Assembly: GCF_026847645.1 (NCBI RefSeq) | Contig: NZ_JAPSMC010000009.1 | Span: 1 to 64,000 of the forward strand | Length of the DNA: 64,000 nt | Direction of reading: 5' to 3' | From: Anoxybacillus sp. J5B_2022 | Lineage (GTDB): Bacteria; Bacillota; Bacilli; Bacillales; Anoxybacillaceae | Part shown: positions 41,897 through 49,816 of the stretch, piece after piece | How the letters are laid out: every line of letters starts with the position of its first letter | How positions within the stretch are numbered: the stretch's first letter is position 1 | Made by a program: the position numbers and the translations under genes | Notes under the pieces: model-generated | Told to the model about the DNA's origin: nothing | Databases searched by the model: none | What the model saw: the letters and a program-made list of their open reading frames with translations, nothing else

Positions 41897-42689
41897 ACAA
41901 TTCAATCGTATGGACGTTCTCAACGGGCTTTCCGAACCATTGTGAAGCAATTTTTTGAAACAGTTCTTTCGGCCCAGTAGTTAAAAACAAATGGTCGTCA
42001 CGTCGCTCTCCTGTATTCAACAAGCCGCTATGATGCAAAATGGCGCTCACTTCGCGGGCTGTTTCGTCCCCTGAACAAATGAGCTTCACTTTTTTCCCCA
42101 TGTATTCGTGAATGAGCGGGCTTAGCAACGGGTAATGCGTACAACCTAAAATCAGCACATCAATATCGCTCGATTTCAACGGCTCAAGCGACTCTACCAC
42201 TATTTGTTTCGCTTCCGCTCCATCAAAAATTCCGCTTTCTACAAGCGGAACAAATTTTGGACACGCTAAGCTTTCCACCTGAACTTGACTATTGATCGAT
42301 TTCAACGCCTTCTCATACGCGCCGCTTTTAACCGTCCCAACAGTGCCGATGACACCGATATGTTCGTTCTTCGTCACTTTTAGCGCCGCCCGCGCACCGG
42401 GATGCACAACACCGATGACAGGGATTGGAAGTTTTGCACGAATTTCTTCTAACACTACCGCTGTCGCTGTGTTGCACGCGATAACAAGCATTTTAATATC
42501 ATACTGCAACAAATAATTGGTCATTTCCCAAGTAAATTGGCGAATTTCTTCTTCTGGACGCGGGCCGTATGGGCAACGCGCCGTATCTCCGAGATAAATA
42601 ATTCGCTCTTTTGGCAACTGTCGCATCATTTCTTTCGCAACAGTAAGCCCCCCAACTCCTGAATCGATAACACCAATTGGTCTTTCCAA
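41895..42689 (-). CDS. racE: glutamate racemase
   Basis: A 264-residue cofactor-independent racemase providing D-glutamate for peptidoglycan. Motifs: [16 protein letters not shown] near 4-19, and the two catalytic cysteines in [11 protein letters not shown] near 72 and LGCTHYPLL near 184. The start is TTG 42689, preceded by GAGG seven bases upstream; no ATG is available. Ten bases after ysmB, with which it is probably co-transcribed. Confidence 0.96.
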   Translation of the reverse strand: MERPIGVIDSGVGGLTVAKEMMRQLPKERIIYLGDTARCPYGPRPEEEIRQFTWEMTNYLLQYDIKMLVIACNTATAVVLEEIRAKLPIPVIGVVHPGARAALKVTKNEHIGVIGTVGTVKSGAYEKALKSINSQVQVESLACPKFVPLVESGIFDGAEAKQIVVESLEPLKSSDIDVLILGCTHYPLLSPLIHEYMGKKVKLICSGDETAREVSAILHHSGLLNTGERRDDHLFLTTGPKELFQKIASQWFGKPVENVHTIEL

Positions 42690-42698
42690 GTGATCGCC

Positions 42699-43142
42699 TC
42701 ATTCTTTTTTCATTTCTTGATGTAGTTTTTTTAAGCTTTTTTCTAAAAAAACAATTTCTTCTTCTGAGAAGCTTTTGAGAACTTGCGCTAAATCGTGCTG
42801 ACGTTTTTTAATCACTTCTTCAATAATTCGCTCTCCTTCTTTAAGGAGATGAATGCGCACAACGCGTCGGTCGTGCTGGTCTCTCACTCTGGCAACAAGA
42901 CCGTTTTTCTCCATCCGATCAACTAAATCCGTTGTCGTGCTACACGCTAAATACATTTTATTGGATAGCTCGCCAATCGTCATATCTCCTTCTTCTAAAA
43001 GCCATTGTAAAGCGACAAATTGTGGCGGAGTAATCGGATAGTTCGTTAAAATTTCTCGGCCTTTTTGTTTTAAAATCGCCGCGATATAGCGTAACGATTT
43101 TTCAAGTTCAATGACGGCTTTTTCATCGATCTCAAGCGGCAT
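42699..43142 (-). CDS. ysmB: MarR-family transcriptional regulator YsmB
   Basis: A 147-residue winged-helix regulator. The helix-turn-helix runs through TIGELSNKMYLACSTTTDLVDRMEKNGLVARVRDQHDRRVVRIHL (about 52-98), including the typical DRR wing motif, and the dimer helices are at the two ends. ATG 43142 is chosen because GGGGAG is six bases upstream; the open frame further up has no ribosome binding site. Targets are unknown. It sits between gerE and racE as in B. subtilis. Confidence 0.92.
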   Translation of the reverse strand: MPLEIDEKAVIELEKSLRYIAAILKQKGREILTNYPITPPQFVALQWLLEEGDMTIGELSNKMYLACSTTTDLVDRMEKNGLVARVRDQHDRRVVRIHLLKEGERIIEEVIKKRQHDLAQVLKSFSEEEIVFLEKSLKKLHQEMKKE

Positions 43143-43205
43143 ATAATCTCCCCTATAGAGTACGCACTTTTTCATAGCCACGCAAGCAACACGCGAACCA
43201 TTTTC

Positions 43206-43233
43206 ATTTTACTACACTTCATCATATAATCAA
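43206..43233 (-). promoter_or_regulatory. candidate sigma-A promoter of ysmB-racE
   Basis: TTGATT (43233-43228), 16 bases, TAAAAT (43211-43206) on the minus strand, about 65 bases upstream of ysmB. Confidence 0.6.
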
Positions 43234-43336
43234 TAAAAAAATCCTAAGCGTATGGATGATTGCGATATTTTGTTTTTCCGTCACCTCATCGTGTAGCTGG
43301 CCTCAAACAGTTGAAAAGATATTTTGACAATAATAA

Positions 43337-43367
43337 ACCGGCTACCTTATGACTAAGGATAGCCGGT
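43337..43367 (-). terminator. terminator of gerE
   Basis: ACCGGCTACCTTA pairs with TAAGGATAGCCGGT (one mismatch); the T run on the minus strand is short and interrupted. Confidence 0.7.
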
Positions 43368-43372
43368 ATGGC

Positions 43373-43597
43373 TTATAGTTCAAGCTCCCCCATTCGAAGC
43401 AATTCAATGACCGCTTGAGAACGCCCCTTTACCCCAAGCTTTTGCATTGCATTCGAGATGTGGTTACGGACCGTTTTTTCGCTAATAAACAGTTCGCTGG
43501 CGATTTCTTTTGTCGTTTTATCTTGAACTAATAATTCAAACACTTCTCTTTCTCTTTTGGTGAGTAGTGGCTTTGATTGAAACGATTTGTCCTTCAA
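43373..43597 (-). CDS. gerE: GerE, late mother-cell transcription regulator
   Basis: A 74-residue protein that is essentially a single LuxR-type helix-turn-helix ([21 protein letters not shown] and [21 protein letters not shown]). In B. subtilis GerE acts with sigma-K on late coat genes. The start is TTG 43597 with AGGAGGG nine bases upstream. A sigma-K type promoter precedes it. Confidence 0.96.
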   Translation of the reverse strand: MKDKSFQSKPLLTKREREVFELLVQDKTTKEIASELFISEKTVRNHISNAMQKLGVKGRSQAVIELLRMGELEL

Positions 43598-43657
43598 GTA
43601 CGATAACCCTCCTTGCTTTCACCAGACCTGAACTATCGGATGGGTATTTATTCACCA

Positions 43658-43685
43658 TATAGTATGTGAAACGGAGGGTTACGGT
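43658..43685 (-). promoter_or_regulatory. gerE: sigma-K type promoter of gerE
   Basis: AC (43685-43684), 17 bases, CATACTATA (43666-43658) on the minus strand: an exact fit to AC-N16/17-CATANNNTA, about 60 bases before the gerE start. Confidence 0.8.
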
Positions 43686-43726
43686 GACTGAATTTCAAAA
43701 TCCTCCTAGAAAAATAGGTATTTTTT

Positions 43727-44194
43727 CTATACGAATAAAACCGATTGCGAATGTTGCAGTTTTTGTCGCATGACGTCGTTCCATGGAACGCTTTTTCCTG
43801 TACGCTTGTTAATTTGCACAAGGGTACCGCGTCCCACTAAAACAACTTCCTTATCGTCTTTTTTGACCATATAGTGCAAATCGACAGATGAACGACCGAT
43901 TTCATGCACCTTGACGTATACATATAGTTCATCGTCAAAAAACACTTGTTTTAAAAAATCACACTTTAAATCTGCAACAACCGGAATTTCCTCAGACTCC
44001 TCACGCGTCCATTGATCCATAAAGCCGAGCGCTTTCAAAAATTCCGTCCGCACTTCTTCAAAATAAATAAACGGGACCGTATTATTTAAATGGCCAAACA
44101 TGTCTGTTTCGCAAAAACGAACTTTCACGCGACGAAAAAAGTGGAACGATCGTTGCCATTGTTCGAAATGATCGATATAGCTAATGTTTTTCAT
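43727..44194 (-). CDS. ysmA: acyl-CoA thioesterase-like hotdog protein YsmA
   Basis: A 155-residue 4HBT-type hotdog-fold protein. The active-site helix is FCETDMFGHLNNTVPFIYFEEVRTEF near 26-50, with the catalytic-type aspartate in ETDMFGHLNN. It should hydrolyse acyl-CoA thioesters; substrate unknown. ATG 44194 has GGGGGAGA six bases upstream; the open frame before it overlaps the sdhB terminator. Confidence 0.9.
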   Translation of the reverse strand: MKNISYIDHFEQWQRSFHFFRRVKVRFCETDMFGHLNNTVPFIYFEEVRTEFLKALGFMDQWTREESEEIPVVADLKCDFLKQVFFDDELYVYVKVHEIGRSSVDLHYMVKKDDKEVVLVGRGTLVQINKRTGKSVPWNDVMRQKLQHSQSVLFV

Positions 44195-44212
44195 CCTTCT
44201 CTCCCCCTTAAT

Positions 44213-44250
44213 AAAAATCCTCTTCATGGGAGGCCATGAAGAGGGTTTTT
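44213..44250. terminator. terminator of sdhCAB
   Basis: CCTCTTCATGG (44219-44229) pairs perfectly with CCATGAAGAGG (44234-44244) around GAGG; T runs on both sides. Confidence 0.92.
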
Positions 44251-45012
44251 TTATACTTCGTCGCTTCCGAAGAAATTGCGGAACATTTGAATCGTTGCTT
44301 CACGGTTCAACGCCGCAATCGATGTCGTTAATGGGATCCCTTTCGGACAAGATTGCACGCAGTTTTGCGAGTTTCCGCAGTTTGCTAGACCGCCGTCTCC
44401 CATGATCGCTTCAAGTCTTTCTGCCTTATGCATCGCACCTGTTGGATGAGCGTTAAACAAGCGAACTTGCGAAAGCGGTGCAGGACCGATAAAGTTTGAT
44501 TTGCTGTTCACATTCGGGCATGCTTCCAAACAAACCCCGCACGTCATACATTTCGAAAGCTCGTACGCCCATTGGCGTTTTCGCTCTGGCATGCGCGGGC
44601 CAGGACCTAAATCGTACGTTCCATCAATCGGAATCCATGCTTTTACTTTTTTCAACGAATCAAACATGCGGCTACGGTCCACTTGCAAGTCGCGCACCAC
44701 TGGGAACGTGCGCATCGGCTCTAGCCGGATCGGCTGCTCTAACTTATCGATAAGAGCTGTACAGGATTGGCGCGGTTTTCCGTTAATCACCATCGAGCAA
44801 GCACCGCACACTTCTTCTAAACAGTTCATATCCCACGTAACCGGCGTCGTTTTTTCCCCTTTCGCGTTCACCGGATTACGGCGAATTTCCATAAGCGCGG
44901 AAATGACGTTCATATTCGGACGATACGGAATTTCAAATTCCTCTTCGTACGGCGCAGAATCTGGACGATCTTGTCGCGTGACAATGAGGCGAATCGTTTT
45001 TTTCTCGCTCAT
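44251..45012 (-). CDS. sdhB: succinate dehydrogenase iron-sulfur subunit
   Basis: A 253-residue subunit that carries electrons from SdhA flavin to the membrane anchor. Cysteine sets: CLEEVCGACSMVINGKPRQSC ([2Fe-2S], about 62-82), CMTCGVCLEACP ([4Fe-4S]) near 155 and CGNSQNCVQSCPKG near 215. Start overlaps the sdhA stop by four bases. Confidence 0.97.
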   Translation of the reverse strand: MSEKKTIRLIVTRQDRPDSAPYEEEFEIPYRPNMNVISALMEIRRNPVNAKGEKTTPVTWDMNCLEEVCGACSMVINGKPRQSCTALIDKLEQPIRLEPMRTFPVVRDLQVDRSRMFDSLKKVKAWIPIDGTYDLGPGPRMPERKRQWAYELSKCMTCGVCLEACPNVNSKSNFIGPAPLSQVRLFNAHPTGAMHKAERLEAIMGDGGLANCGNSQNCVQSCPKGIPLTTSIAALNREATIQMFRNFFGSDEV

Positions 45013-46769
45013 GATTTCACTTCCTCTTTCTTTTTCGAATAGTCGCGTTTGCGCGGTTTAATTAACGACGTATCGACATCTTCGTAATGGAACGCTGGGC
45101 CGTCTGGAGTGAAGCGGGCCATCGTCGTTTTGAGCCATTCTTCGTCATTGCGCTCTGGGAATTCCGGCTTATAGTGAGCGCCGCGGCTTTCGTTCCGGTT
45201 ATAAGCACCGAGCGTAATGACGCGCGCCAATTGAAGCATGTTGTACAACTGACGAGTGAACGATGCTCCTTGGTTGCTCCATTTGGCTGTATCGGTGATG
45301 TTAATGTTTTTATAGCGCTCCATCAATTCTTGGATTTTTTCGTCTGTTTTCAACAATTTATCGTTATAACGGACAATCGTCACGTTATCAGTCATCCATT
45401 CGCCAAGCTCTTTATGGAGGACATAGGCGTTTTCCGTTCCGTCCATCGACAAGATGTTATCCCAACGCTCTTCTTCTTGCTTTTTATAGCGGTCATATAA
45501 AGAAGAAGGCATCGCATCTGCTGATTTTTCCAATCCTCTAATATATTCCACTGCTTTCGGACCTGCGACCATGCCGCCGTAAATCGCCGACAGAAGCGAG
45601 TTCGCACCTAAACGGTTCGCACCGTGCATCGAATAATCGCATTCCCCTGCAGCAAATAACCCTTTAATATTTGTCATTTGATCGTAATCGACCCATAAGC
45701 CGCCCATCGAGTAGTGGACTGCTGGGAAGATTTTCATCGGCACTTTGCGCGGATCTTCACCCATGAATTTTTCATAAATTTCAATAATCCCGCCAAGTTT
45801 AACATCTAATTCTTTTGGATCTTTATGTGAAAGATCGAGATATACCATGTTCTCGCCGTTAATACCAAGCTTTAAGTCCACGCAAACATGGAAAATTTCC
45901 CGAGTGGCGATATCGCGTGGCACAAGGTTTCCGTAAGCCGGATATTTTTCTTCTAAGAAATACCAAGGTTTTCCGTCTTTGTACGTCCAGACGCGTCCAC
46001 CTTCCCCACGTGCCGATTCGCTCATGAGGCGCAATTTATCGTCCCCTGGAATCGCCGTCGGGTGAATTTGAATAAACTCGCCGTTCGCGTAGTACGCGCC
46101 TTGTTGGTATACAATCGATGCAGCTGAACCTGTATTAATGATCGAGTTCGTTGATTTCCCGAAAATGATCCCTGGACCGCCTGTCGCCATGATGACTGCA
46201 TCTGCCGGGAACGACTTAATTTCCATCGTCGTCAAGTTTTGCGCTACAATTCCGCGGCAAATTTGCTCATCGTCTAATACGGCACCCAAAAACTCCCATC
46301 CTTCATATTTTGTCACTAAACCAGCTACTTCGTGACGGCGAACTTGCTCGTCCAACGCATAAAGAAGCTGCTGTCCTGTTGTCGCGCCAGCAAAAGCTGT
46401 GCGGTGATGTTGCGTTCCCCCGAAACGTCGGAAATCTAGTAACCCTTCAGGCGTACGGTTGAACATGACGCCCATGCGATCTAGCAAGTAAATAATTCCA
46501 GGTGCTGCTTCACACATCGCCTTTACTGGCGGTTGGTTCGCTAAAAAGTCGCCACCGTATACTGTATCGTCAAAGTGCTCCCACGGAGAATCGCCTTCCC
46601 CTTTCGTATTCACCGCACCGTTAATCCCACCTTGAGCGCAAACAGAGTGAGACCGCTTTACTGGCACAAGCGAAAACAACTCGACTGGCACACCTGCTTC
46701 TGCGATTTTAATGGTTGCCATTAGTCCGGCGAGACCGCCGCCAACTACTATGATTTTTCCTTTTTTCAT
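45009..46769 (-). CDS. sdhA: succinate dehydrogenase flavoprotein subunit
   Basis: A 586-residue FAD protein that oxidises succinate to fumarate. FAD motif VVGGGLAGLMATIK at 8-21, the covalent-FAD histidine in KRSHSVCAQGG near 41, HRTAFAGATTGQQLL near 122, and the substrate region ESARGEGGRVW near 250 with HGANRLGANSLLSA near 385. Middle gene of sdhCAB. Confidence 0.98.
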   Translation of the reverse strand: MKKGKIIVVGGGLAGLMATIKIAEAGVPVELFSLVPVKRSHSVCAQGGINGAVNTKGEGDSPWEHFDDTVYGGDFLANQPPVKAMCEAAPGIIYLLDRMGVMFNRTPEGLLDFRRFGGTQHHRTAFAGATTGQQLLYALDEQVRRHEVAGLVTKYEGWEFLGAVLDDEQICRGIVAQNLTTMEIKSFPADAVIMATGGPGIIFGKSTNSIINTGSAASIVYQQGAYYANGEFIQIHPTAIPGDDKLRLMSESARGEGGRVWTYKDGKPWYFLEEKYPAYGNLVPRDIATREIFHVCVDLKLGINGENMVYLDLSHKDPKELDVKLGGIIEIYEKFMGEDPRKVPMKIFPAVHYSMGGLWVDYDQMTNIKGLFAAGECDYSMHGANRLGANSLLSAIYGGMVAGPKAVEYIRGLEKSADAMPSSLYDRYKKQEEERWDNILSMDGTENAYVLHKELGEWMTDNVTIVRYNDKLLKTDEKIQELMERYKNINITDTAKWSNQGASFTRQLYNMLQLARVITLGAYNRNESRGAHYKPEFPERNDEEWLKTTMARFTPDGPAFHYEDVDTSLIKPRKRDYSKKKEEVKS

Positions 46770-46804
46770 CGTTACTCACTCCCTAAAAGATTGCTAGTCG
46801 TGGA

Positions 46805-47413
46805 TTAAGCGAATGCTAAAATGGCACGGATGCCAACGATCGAAAGCGCGACGAAAATTGCCATTGTCACATATGTAAAAATTTGTTGTGAACGTGGCGT
46901 AACCGTAAGTCCCCAGCTCACACAGAAAGACCATAAGCCGTTTGCAAAATGGAAGACAGTTGAAACAATTCCGACGATGTAAAAGCCAAGCATGAACGGG
47001 TTGTCCACAATGTTAGCCATCATGTCGTAGTTTACTTCCACTCCAAGCGCTGCTCGCACGCGTGTTTCCCAAACGTGCCACGTCACGAAAATAAGCGTAA
47101 TCACACCTGTCAAGCGCTGCAACATGAACATCCAGTTGCGGAAATAACCGTATCTGCTCACATTATTTTGTGCTGTGAAAGCGATATAAAGTCCGTAAAT
47201 AGCGTGAAACAGTAACGGAAGGAAGATGATGAAAATTTCCAAAAAATAACGGAAAGGTAAATTAACCATGAATGATGCCGCACGGTTAAACGCTTCTGGA
47301 CCTCTTGTTGCAAAATAGTTGACGACTAAATGTTGCGTCAAGAAAATACCGACTGGAATAACTCCTAGCAATGAATGGAGCCGACGATAAAAAAATTCGC
47401 GATTTCCTGCCAT
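46805..47413 (-). CDS. sdhC: succinate dehydrogenase cytochrome b558 subunit
   Basis: A 202-residue membrane anchor with five transmembrane helices binding two haems b, the B. subtilis (type B) form with a single anchor polypeptide. The N terminus NREFFYRRLHSLLGVIPVGIFLTQHLVVN contains conserved histidines. ATG 47413 has AGGGGGT upstream and matches the family start. An in-frame GTG at 47470 lacks correct spacing from its AAGGAG. The 5' leader carries a hairpin, a cre-like site and an overlapping upstream frame. Confidence 0.96.
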   Translation of the reverse strand: MAGNREFFYRRLHSLLGVIPVGIFLTQHLVVNYFATRGPEAFNRAASFMVNLPFRYFLEIFIIFLPLLFHAIYGLYIAFTAQNNVSRYGYFRNWMFMLQRLTGVITLIFVTWHVWETRVRAALGVEVNYDMMANIVDNPFMLGFYIVGIVSTVFHFANGLWSFCVSWGLTVTPRSQQIFTYVTMAIFVALSIVGIRAILAFA

Positions 47414-47466
47414 ATAATGAACCCCCTTTTTAAATATAGTGACAACGAAGAAAGCGCACTCCCCAT
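47365..47466 (-). CDS. possible leader ORF overlapping the sdhC start
   Basis: A 33-codon frame starts at ATG 47466 with a near-ideal ribosome binding site (AAGGAG, five bases upstream at 47477-47472) and ends at TAG 47367-47365, 49 bases inside sdhC in another frame. The peptide begins MGSALSSLSLYLKRG. Its ribosome binding site is stronger than that of sdhC. It could be a regulatory upstream frame or a chance ORF; nothing in the peptide is recognisable. Confidence 0.35.
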   Translation of the reverse strand: MGSALSSLSLYLKRGFIIWQEIANFFIVGSIHC

Positions 47467-47476
47467 CCACACTCCT

Positions 47477-47516
47477 TGATTAACGGAACTGTAAATGCTT
47501 CCATTTCCATTAATCA
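47477..47516 (-). promoter_or_regulatory. sdhC leader hairpin with cre-like loop
   Basis: TGATTAATGGAA (47516-47505, minus) pairs with TTCCGTTAATCA (47488-47477): 12 pairs with one G-U, loop of 16. The loop and stem contain ATGGAAGCATTTACA (47504-47490), 14 of 15 matches to the cre consensus. The AAGGAG of the upstream frame begins at the hairpin foot. Confidence 0.6.
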
Positions 47517-47528
47517 TACGTCACATCC

Positions 47529-47557
47529 ATTGTACTCCCATCTAGTAGTAGCGTCAA
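47529..47557 (-). promoter_or_regulatory. sdhC: sigma-A promoter of sdhCAB
   Basis: TTGACG (47557-47552), 17 bases, TACAAT (47534-47529) on the minus strand; leader of about 110 bases. Confidence 0.85.
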
Positions 47558-47653
47558 GAAAACGAGTTCATAAAATGTTCAATCATTCGAAAATTGCAAC
47601 AATAACCGGGGAAAAATCGAAAGAAAATTACTGATTTCTCCGGTTTGTTCGGC

Positions 47654-47659
47654 TATAAT
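47654..47659 (+). promoter_or_regulatory. yslB: candidate promoter of yslB
   Basis: A perfect TATAAT 25 bases before the GTG start; the -35 (CTGATT at 17 bases) matches poorly. Confidence 0.5.
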
Positions 47660-47683
47660 GATGGATAGAAAGAGGGGAAGTAT

Positions 47684-48139
47684 GTGAAAAACGTATCATT
47701 TCAAAAGCAATATGAAACGCTCGAACTGATTACAGTGCCCAGCTTCGGCTATGAGCTCCTTCGCGAAGTGTTGCTTCCGGATTTGCTCGGAAAAGAAACG
47801 GCTAGCATTTTATATTGGGCCGGAAAGCGGTTAGCGCGCCGCTATCCGCTCGACACGTTCGACGAGATCATCGCCTTTTTTGAAAAAGCTGGCTGGGGAA
47901 CGCTCACCGCCACTAAGGAGCGCAACGATGAACTAGAAGTAGAATTAACAGGGGCCATCGTGACCGCCCGCATGTCCATCAACGATAATTGCTCGTTTCA
48001 GCTAGAAGCCGGATTTCTCGCCCAACAAATCGAACAGCAAAAACGTTGTGTCGCCGAAGCATACGAACAACAAAAAAAGCGAGCTAAAAAAGTCATTTTT
48101 ACGATTAAGTGGGATCGCAAAGACGAAGTCACTGAGTAA
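47684..48139 (+). CDS. yslB: YslB, DUF2507 family protein
   Basis: A 151-residue soluble protein, one of few plus-strand genes here, divergent from sdhC and convergent with lysC. GTG start with AGAGGGGAAG upstream. The sequence (FGYELLREVLLPDLLGKET, YWAGKRLARRYPLDTFDEI) fits the YslB/DUF2507 family, which shares the fold of V4R-like small-molecule or tethering domains. Role unknown; position matches B. subtilis yslB. Confidence 0.88.
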   Translation: MKNVSFQKQYETLELITVPSFGYELLREVLLPDLLGKETASILYWAGKRLARRYPLDTFDEIIAFFEKAGWGTLTATKERNDELEVELTGAIVTARMSINDNCSFQLEAGFLAQQIEQQKRCVAEAYEQQKKRAKKVIFTIKWDRKDEVTE

Positions 48140-48141
48140 AA

Positions 48142-48177
48142 GTGTTTCGACTGTCGGGTTTCCGACAGTCGAAGCAC
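48142..48177. terminator. hairpin between yslB and lysC
   Basis: A 16-base stem, TTCGACTGTCGG against CCGACAGTCGAA with GTG/CAC outside and a GTTT loop. TTTT follows on the minus strand for lysC; no T run on the plus strand. Confidence 0.8.
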
Positions 48178-48187
48178 GATGCTTTGC

Positions 48188-49408
48188 TTAAGAGCTGACG
48201 ACCGCTTTTTCATCGAGTTGAAACGCTTCATGCAGCGCTTCTACCGCTGCGACCATTTTTTCTTGGGCAATGATAGTAGAAATTTTAATTTCTGATGTGC
48301 TAACCATTTTCACTTCAACGCCACAGTCCGCTAACACTTGAAACATTTGCGCAGCGACGCCTGGGTTGGAAATCATGCCAGACCCGACGATCGACACTTT
48401 TGCTAACTGGCTTTCGTACTCCACTTTCACTCCTTGCCATGACTGCAATACTTCCAACGTTTCCTGCAAATCTTCCGTGCGAATGGAAAATGATACAGAC
48501 GTTGTGTCGTTGTTTGTCATACTTTGAATGATAATATCGACGTTAATGCCACGGTTTGCCAATGCCGTAAAAATCGTCGGCAACGTCCATAACCCTTTCG
48601 ACAGCCCTTGAACCGTCACTTTTGTCACTTGGTCTTCAAACGCGATACCTCTTACAATTAAATGCTGCTCCATTGAAACGTCCTCCTTTACGATCGTGCC
48701 TCGCTCTTGTTCCACGCTTGAACGGACTTCGAGCGGCACTTGATAGTTTTTCGCAAATTCCACCGCGCGCGGATGCAAGACGCCCGCTCCTAAGTTCGCC
48801 AATTCAAGCATCTCATCGTATGAAATCTCTTGTAATTTTCGCGCTTGTTTGACATAGCGCGGATCAGTTGTAAATACCCCTGTTACATCGGTATAAATAT
48901 CGCATTTATCTGCTTGCAATGCCGCTGCCAACGCCACTGCCGTCGTATCGGAACCACCGCGGCCGAGCGTCGTGATTTCTCCATTTTCCGTGATCCCTTG
49001 AAATCCGGCGACGATCACGATCTTTCCTTCTTGCAAATATTGACGAATCCGCGACGTATCGATCTCCATAATCCGGGCGTTGCCATGAACCGCTTCCGTT
49101 TGAATCCCTGCCTGCCAGCCTGTTAAAGAAACCGCTTGATATCCTTTTTCTTGCAGCGCCAGCGCTAAAAGCGCAATGCTTACTTGCTCGCCGGTAGAAA
49201 GAAGCATATCCATTTCTCGCTTGCTCGGCTGGCTCGATATTTGCTTAGCAAGTTGCACCAGTTCATCCGTCGTCTTGCCCATCGCGGAAACAACGACGAC
49301 GACGTAATTTCCATTTTCTACCTCTTCGATTACTCGATTAGCTACGTTTTGAATTCGTTCAATGGAACCAACAGACGTTCCGCCAAATTTTTGAACAATA
49401 GTTGCCAT
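48188..49408 (-). CDS. lysC: aspartate kinase (lysine-sensitive type)
   Basis: A 406-residue kinase for the first step of the lysine/threonine/methionine pathway. N-terminal IVQKFGGTSVGS at 4-15, the GRGGSDTTAVALA segment near 150, and two C-terminal ACT domains that bind the effector. ATG 49408 (MATIV) gives the family start, with AAAGG nine bases before it; an in-frame ATG nine bases upstream is crowded against the same site. Controlled by a lysine riboswitch, so it corresponds to B. subtilis aspartokinase II. Confidence 0.97.
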   Translation of the reverse strand: MATIVQKFGGTSVGSIERIQNVANRVIEEVENGNYVVVVVSAMGKTTDELVQLAKQISSQPSKREMDMLLSTGEQVSIALLALALQEKGYQAVSLTGWQAGIQTEAVHGNARIMEIDTSRIRQYLQEGKIVIVAGFQGITENGEITTLGRGGSDTTAVALAAALQADKCDIYTDVTGVFTTDPRYVKQARKLQEISYDEMLELANLGAGVLHPRAVEFAKNYQVPLEVRSSVEQERGTIVKEDVSMEQHLIVRGIAFEDQVTKVTVQGLSKGLWTLPTIFTALANRGINVDIIIQSMTNNDTTSVSFSIRTEDLQETLEVLQSWQGVKVEYESQLAKVSIVGSGMISNPGVAAQMFQVLADCGVEVKMVSTSEIKISTIIAQEKMVAAVEALHEAFQLDEKAVVSS

Positions 49409-49452
49409 TCTCCTCATCCTTTGTTCTAAGATGTGTATTCTATACCGGTATA

Positions 49453-49706
49453 GAAAATAAAAAACAGCAATGAGAGGCCTCTCATTGCTGTGCATCACGA
49501 AACGAAAAAAAAGCAAACTCGCTTCACACAGTGAGATAGCGCTCCAAGATGAAACATCTTGACAGTCCTACATTTCTTAAACGCAGGACCAGCAGGAAAA
49601 GCAATGAGACTTTCCCCACTTCGGCGACGCTCCCCTTTCAACATTCTTCTTCGGAACTCATTTTCCTCCGAATGCCTACTTTTGAAGTTCGCACCTCTAT
49701 CTTCAC
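49453..49706 (-). promoter_or_regulatory. lysine riboswitch (L box) of lysC
   Basis: On the minus strand the aptamer runs 49706-49531: P1 is GTGAAGATAG with CTATCTCAC, followed by the conserved AGAGGTGCGAACTTC and AAAAGTA, GGAGGAAAATGAG, and AGGGGAGCGTCGCCGAAG. The terminator is a perfect palindrome, CAGCAATGAGAGG with CCTCTCATTGCTG (49490-49465), followed by TTTTTT. The aptamer contains TCTCATTGCT (49609-49600), identical to the terminator 3' arm, so it can pair with the 5' arm as antiterminator when lysine is low. Confidence 0.93.
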
Positions 49707-49744
49707 TTTCGTGTTTGAAAGTGTATAAATATTCATTTAGGTGA

Positions 49745-49773
49745 ATTATATCAACTTTTGTTCCGTTTGACAA
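49745..49773 (-). promoter_or_regulatory. lysC: sigma-A promoter of the lysC riboswitch transcript
   Basis: TTGTCA (49773-49768), 17 bases, TATAAT (49750-49745) on the minus strand, about 30 bases before the aptamer. Confidence 0.88.
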
Positions 49774-49816
49774 TACGTTTTTTGTCATAGTAGCTGCCGC
49801 TGTTTCCTTTCGCGCT

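Noticed and set aside
47414-47470. Nineteen-residue N-terminal extension of SdhC from GTG 47470
   Set aside because: The AAGGAG is only one base from this GTG but ideally spaced from ATG 47466 in another frame; family alignment by eye starts at 47413.
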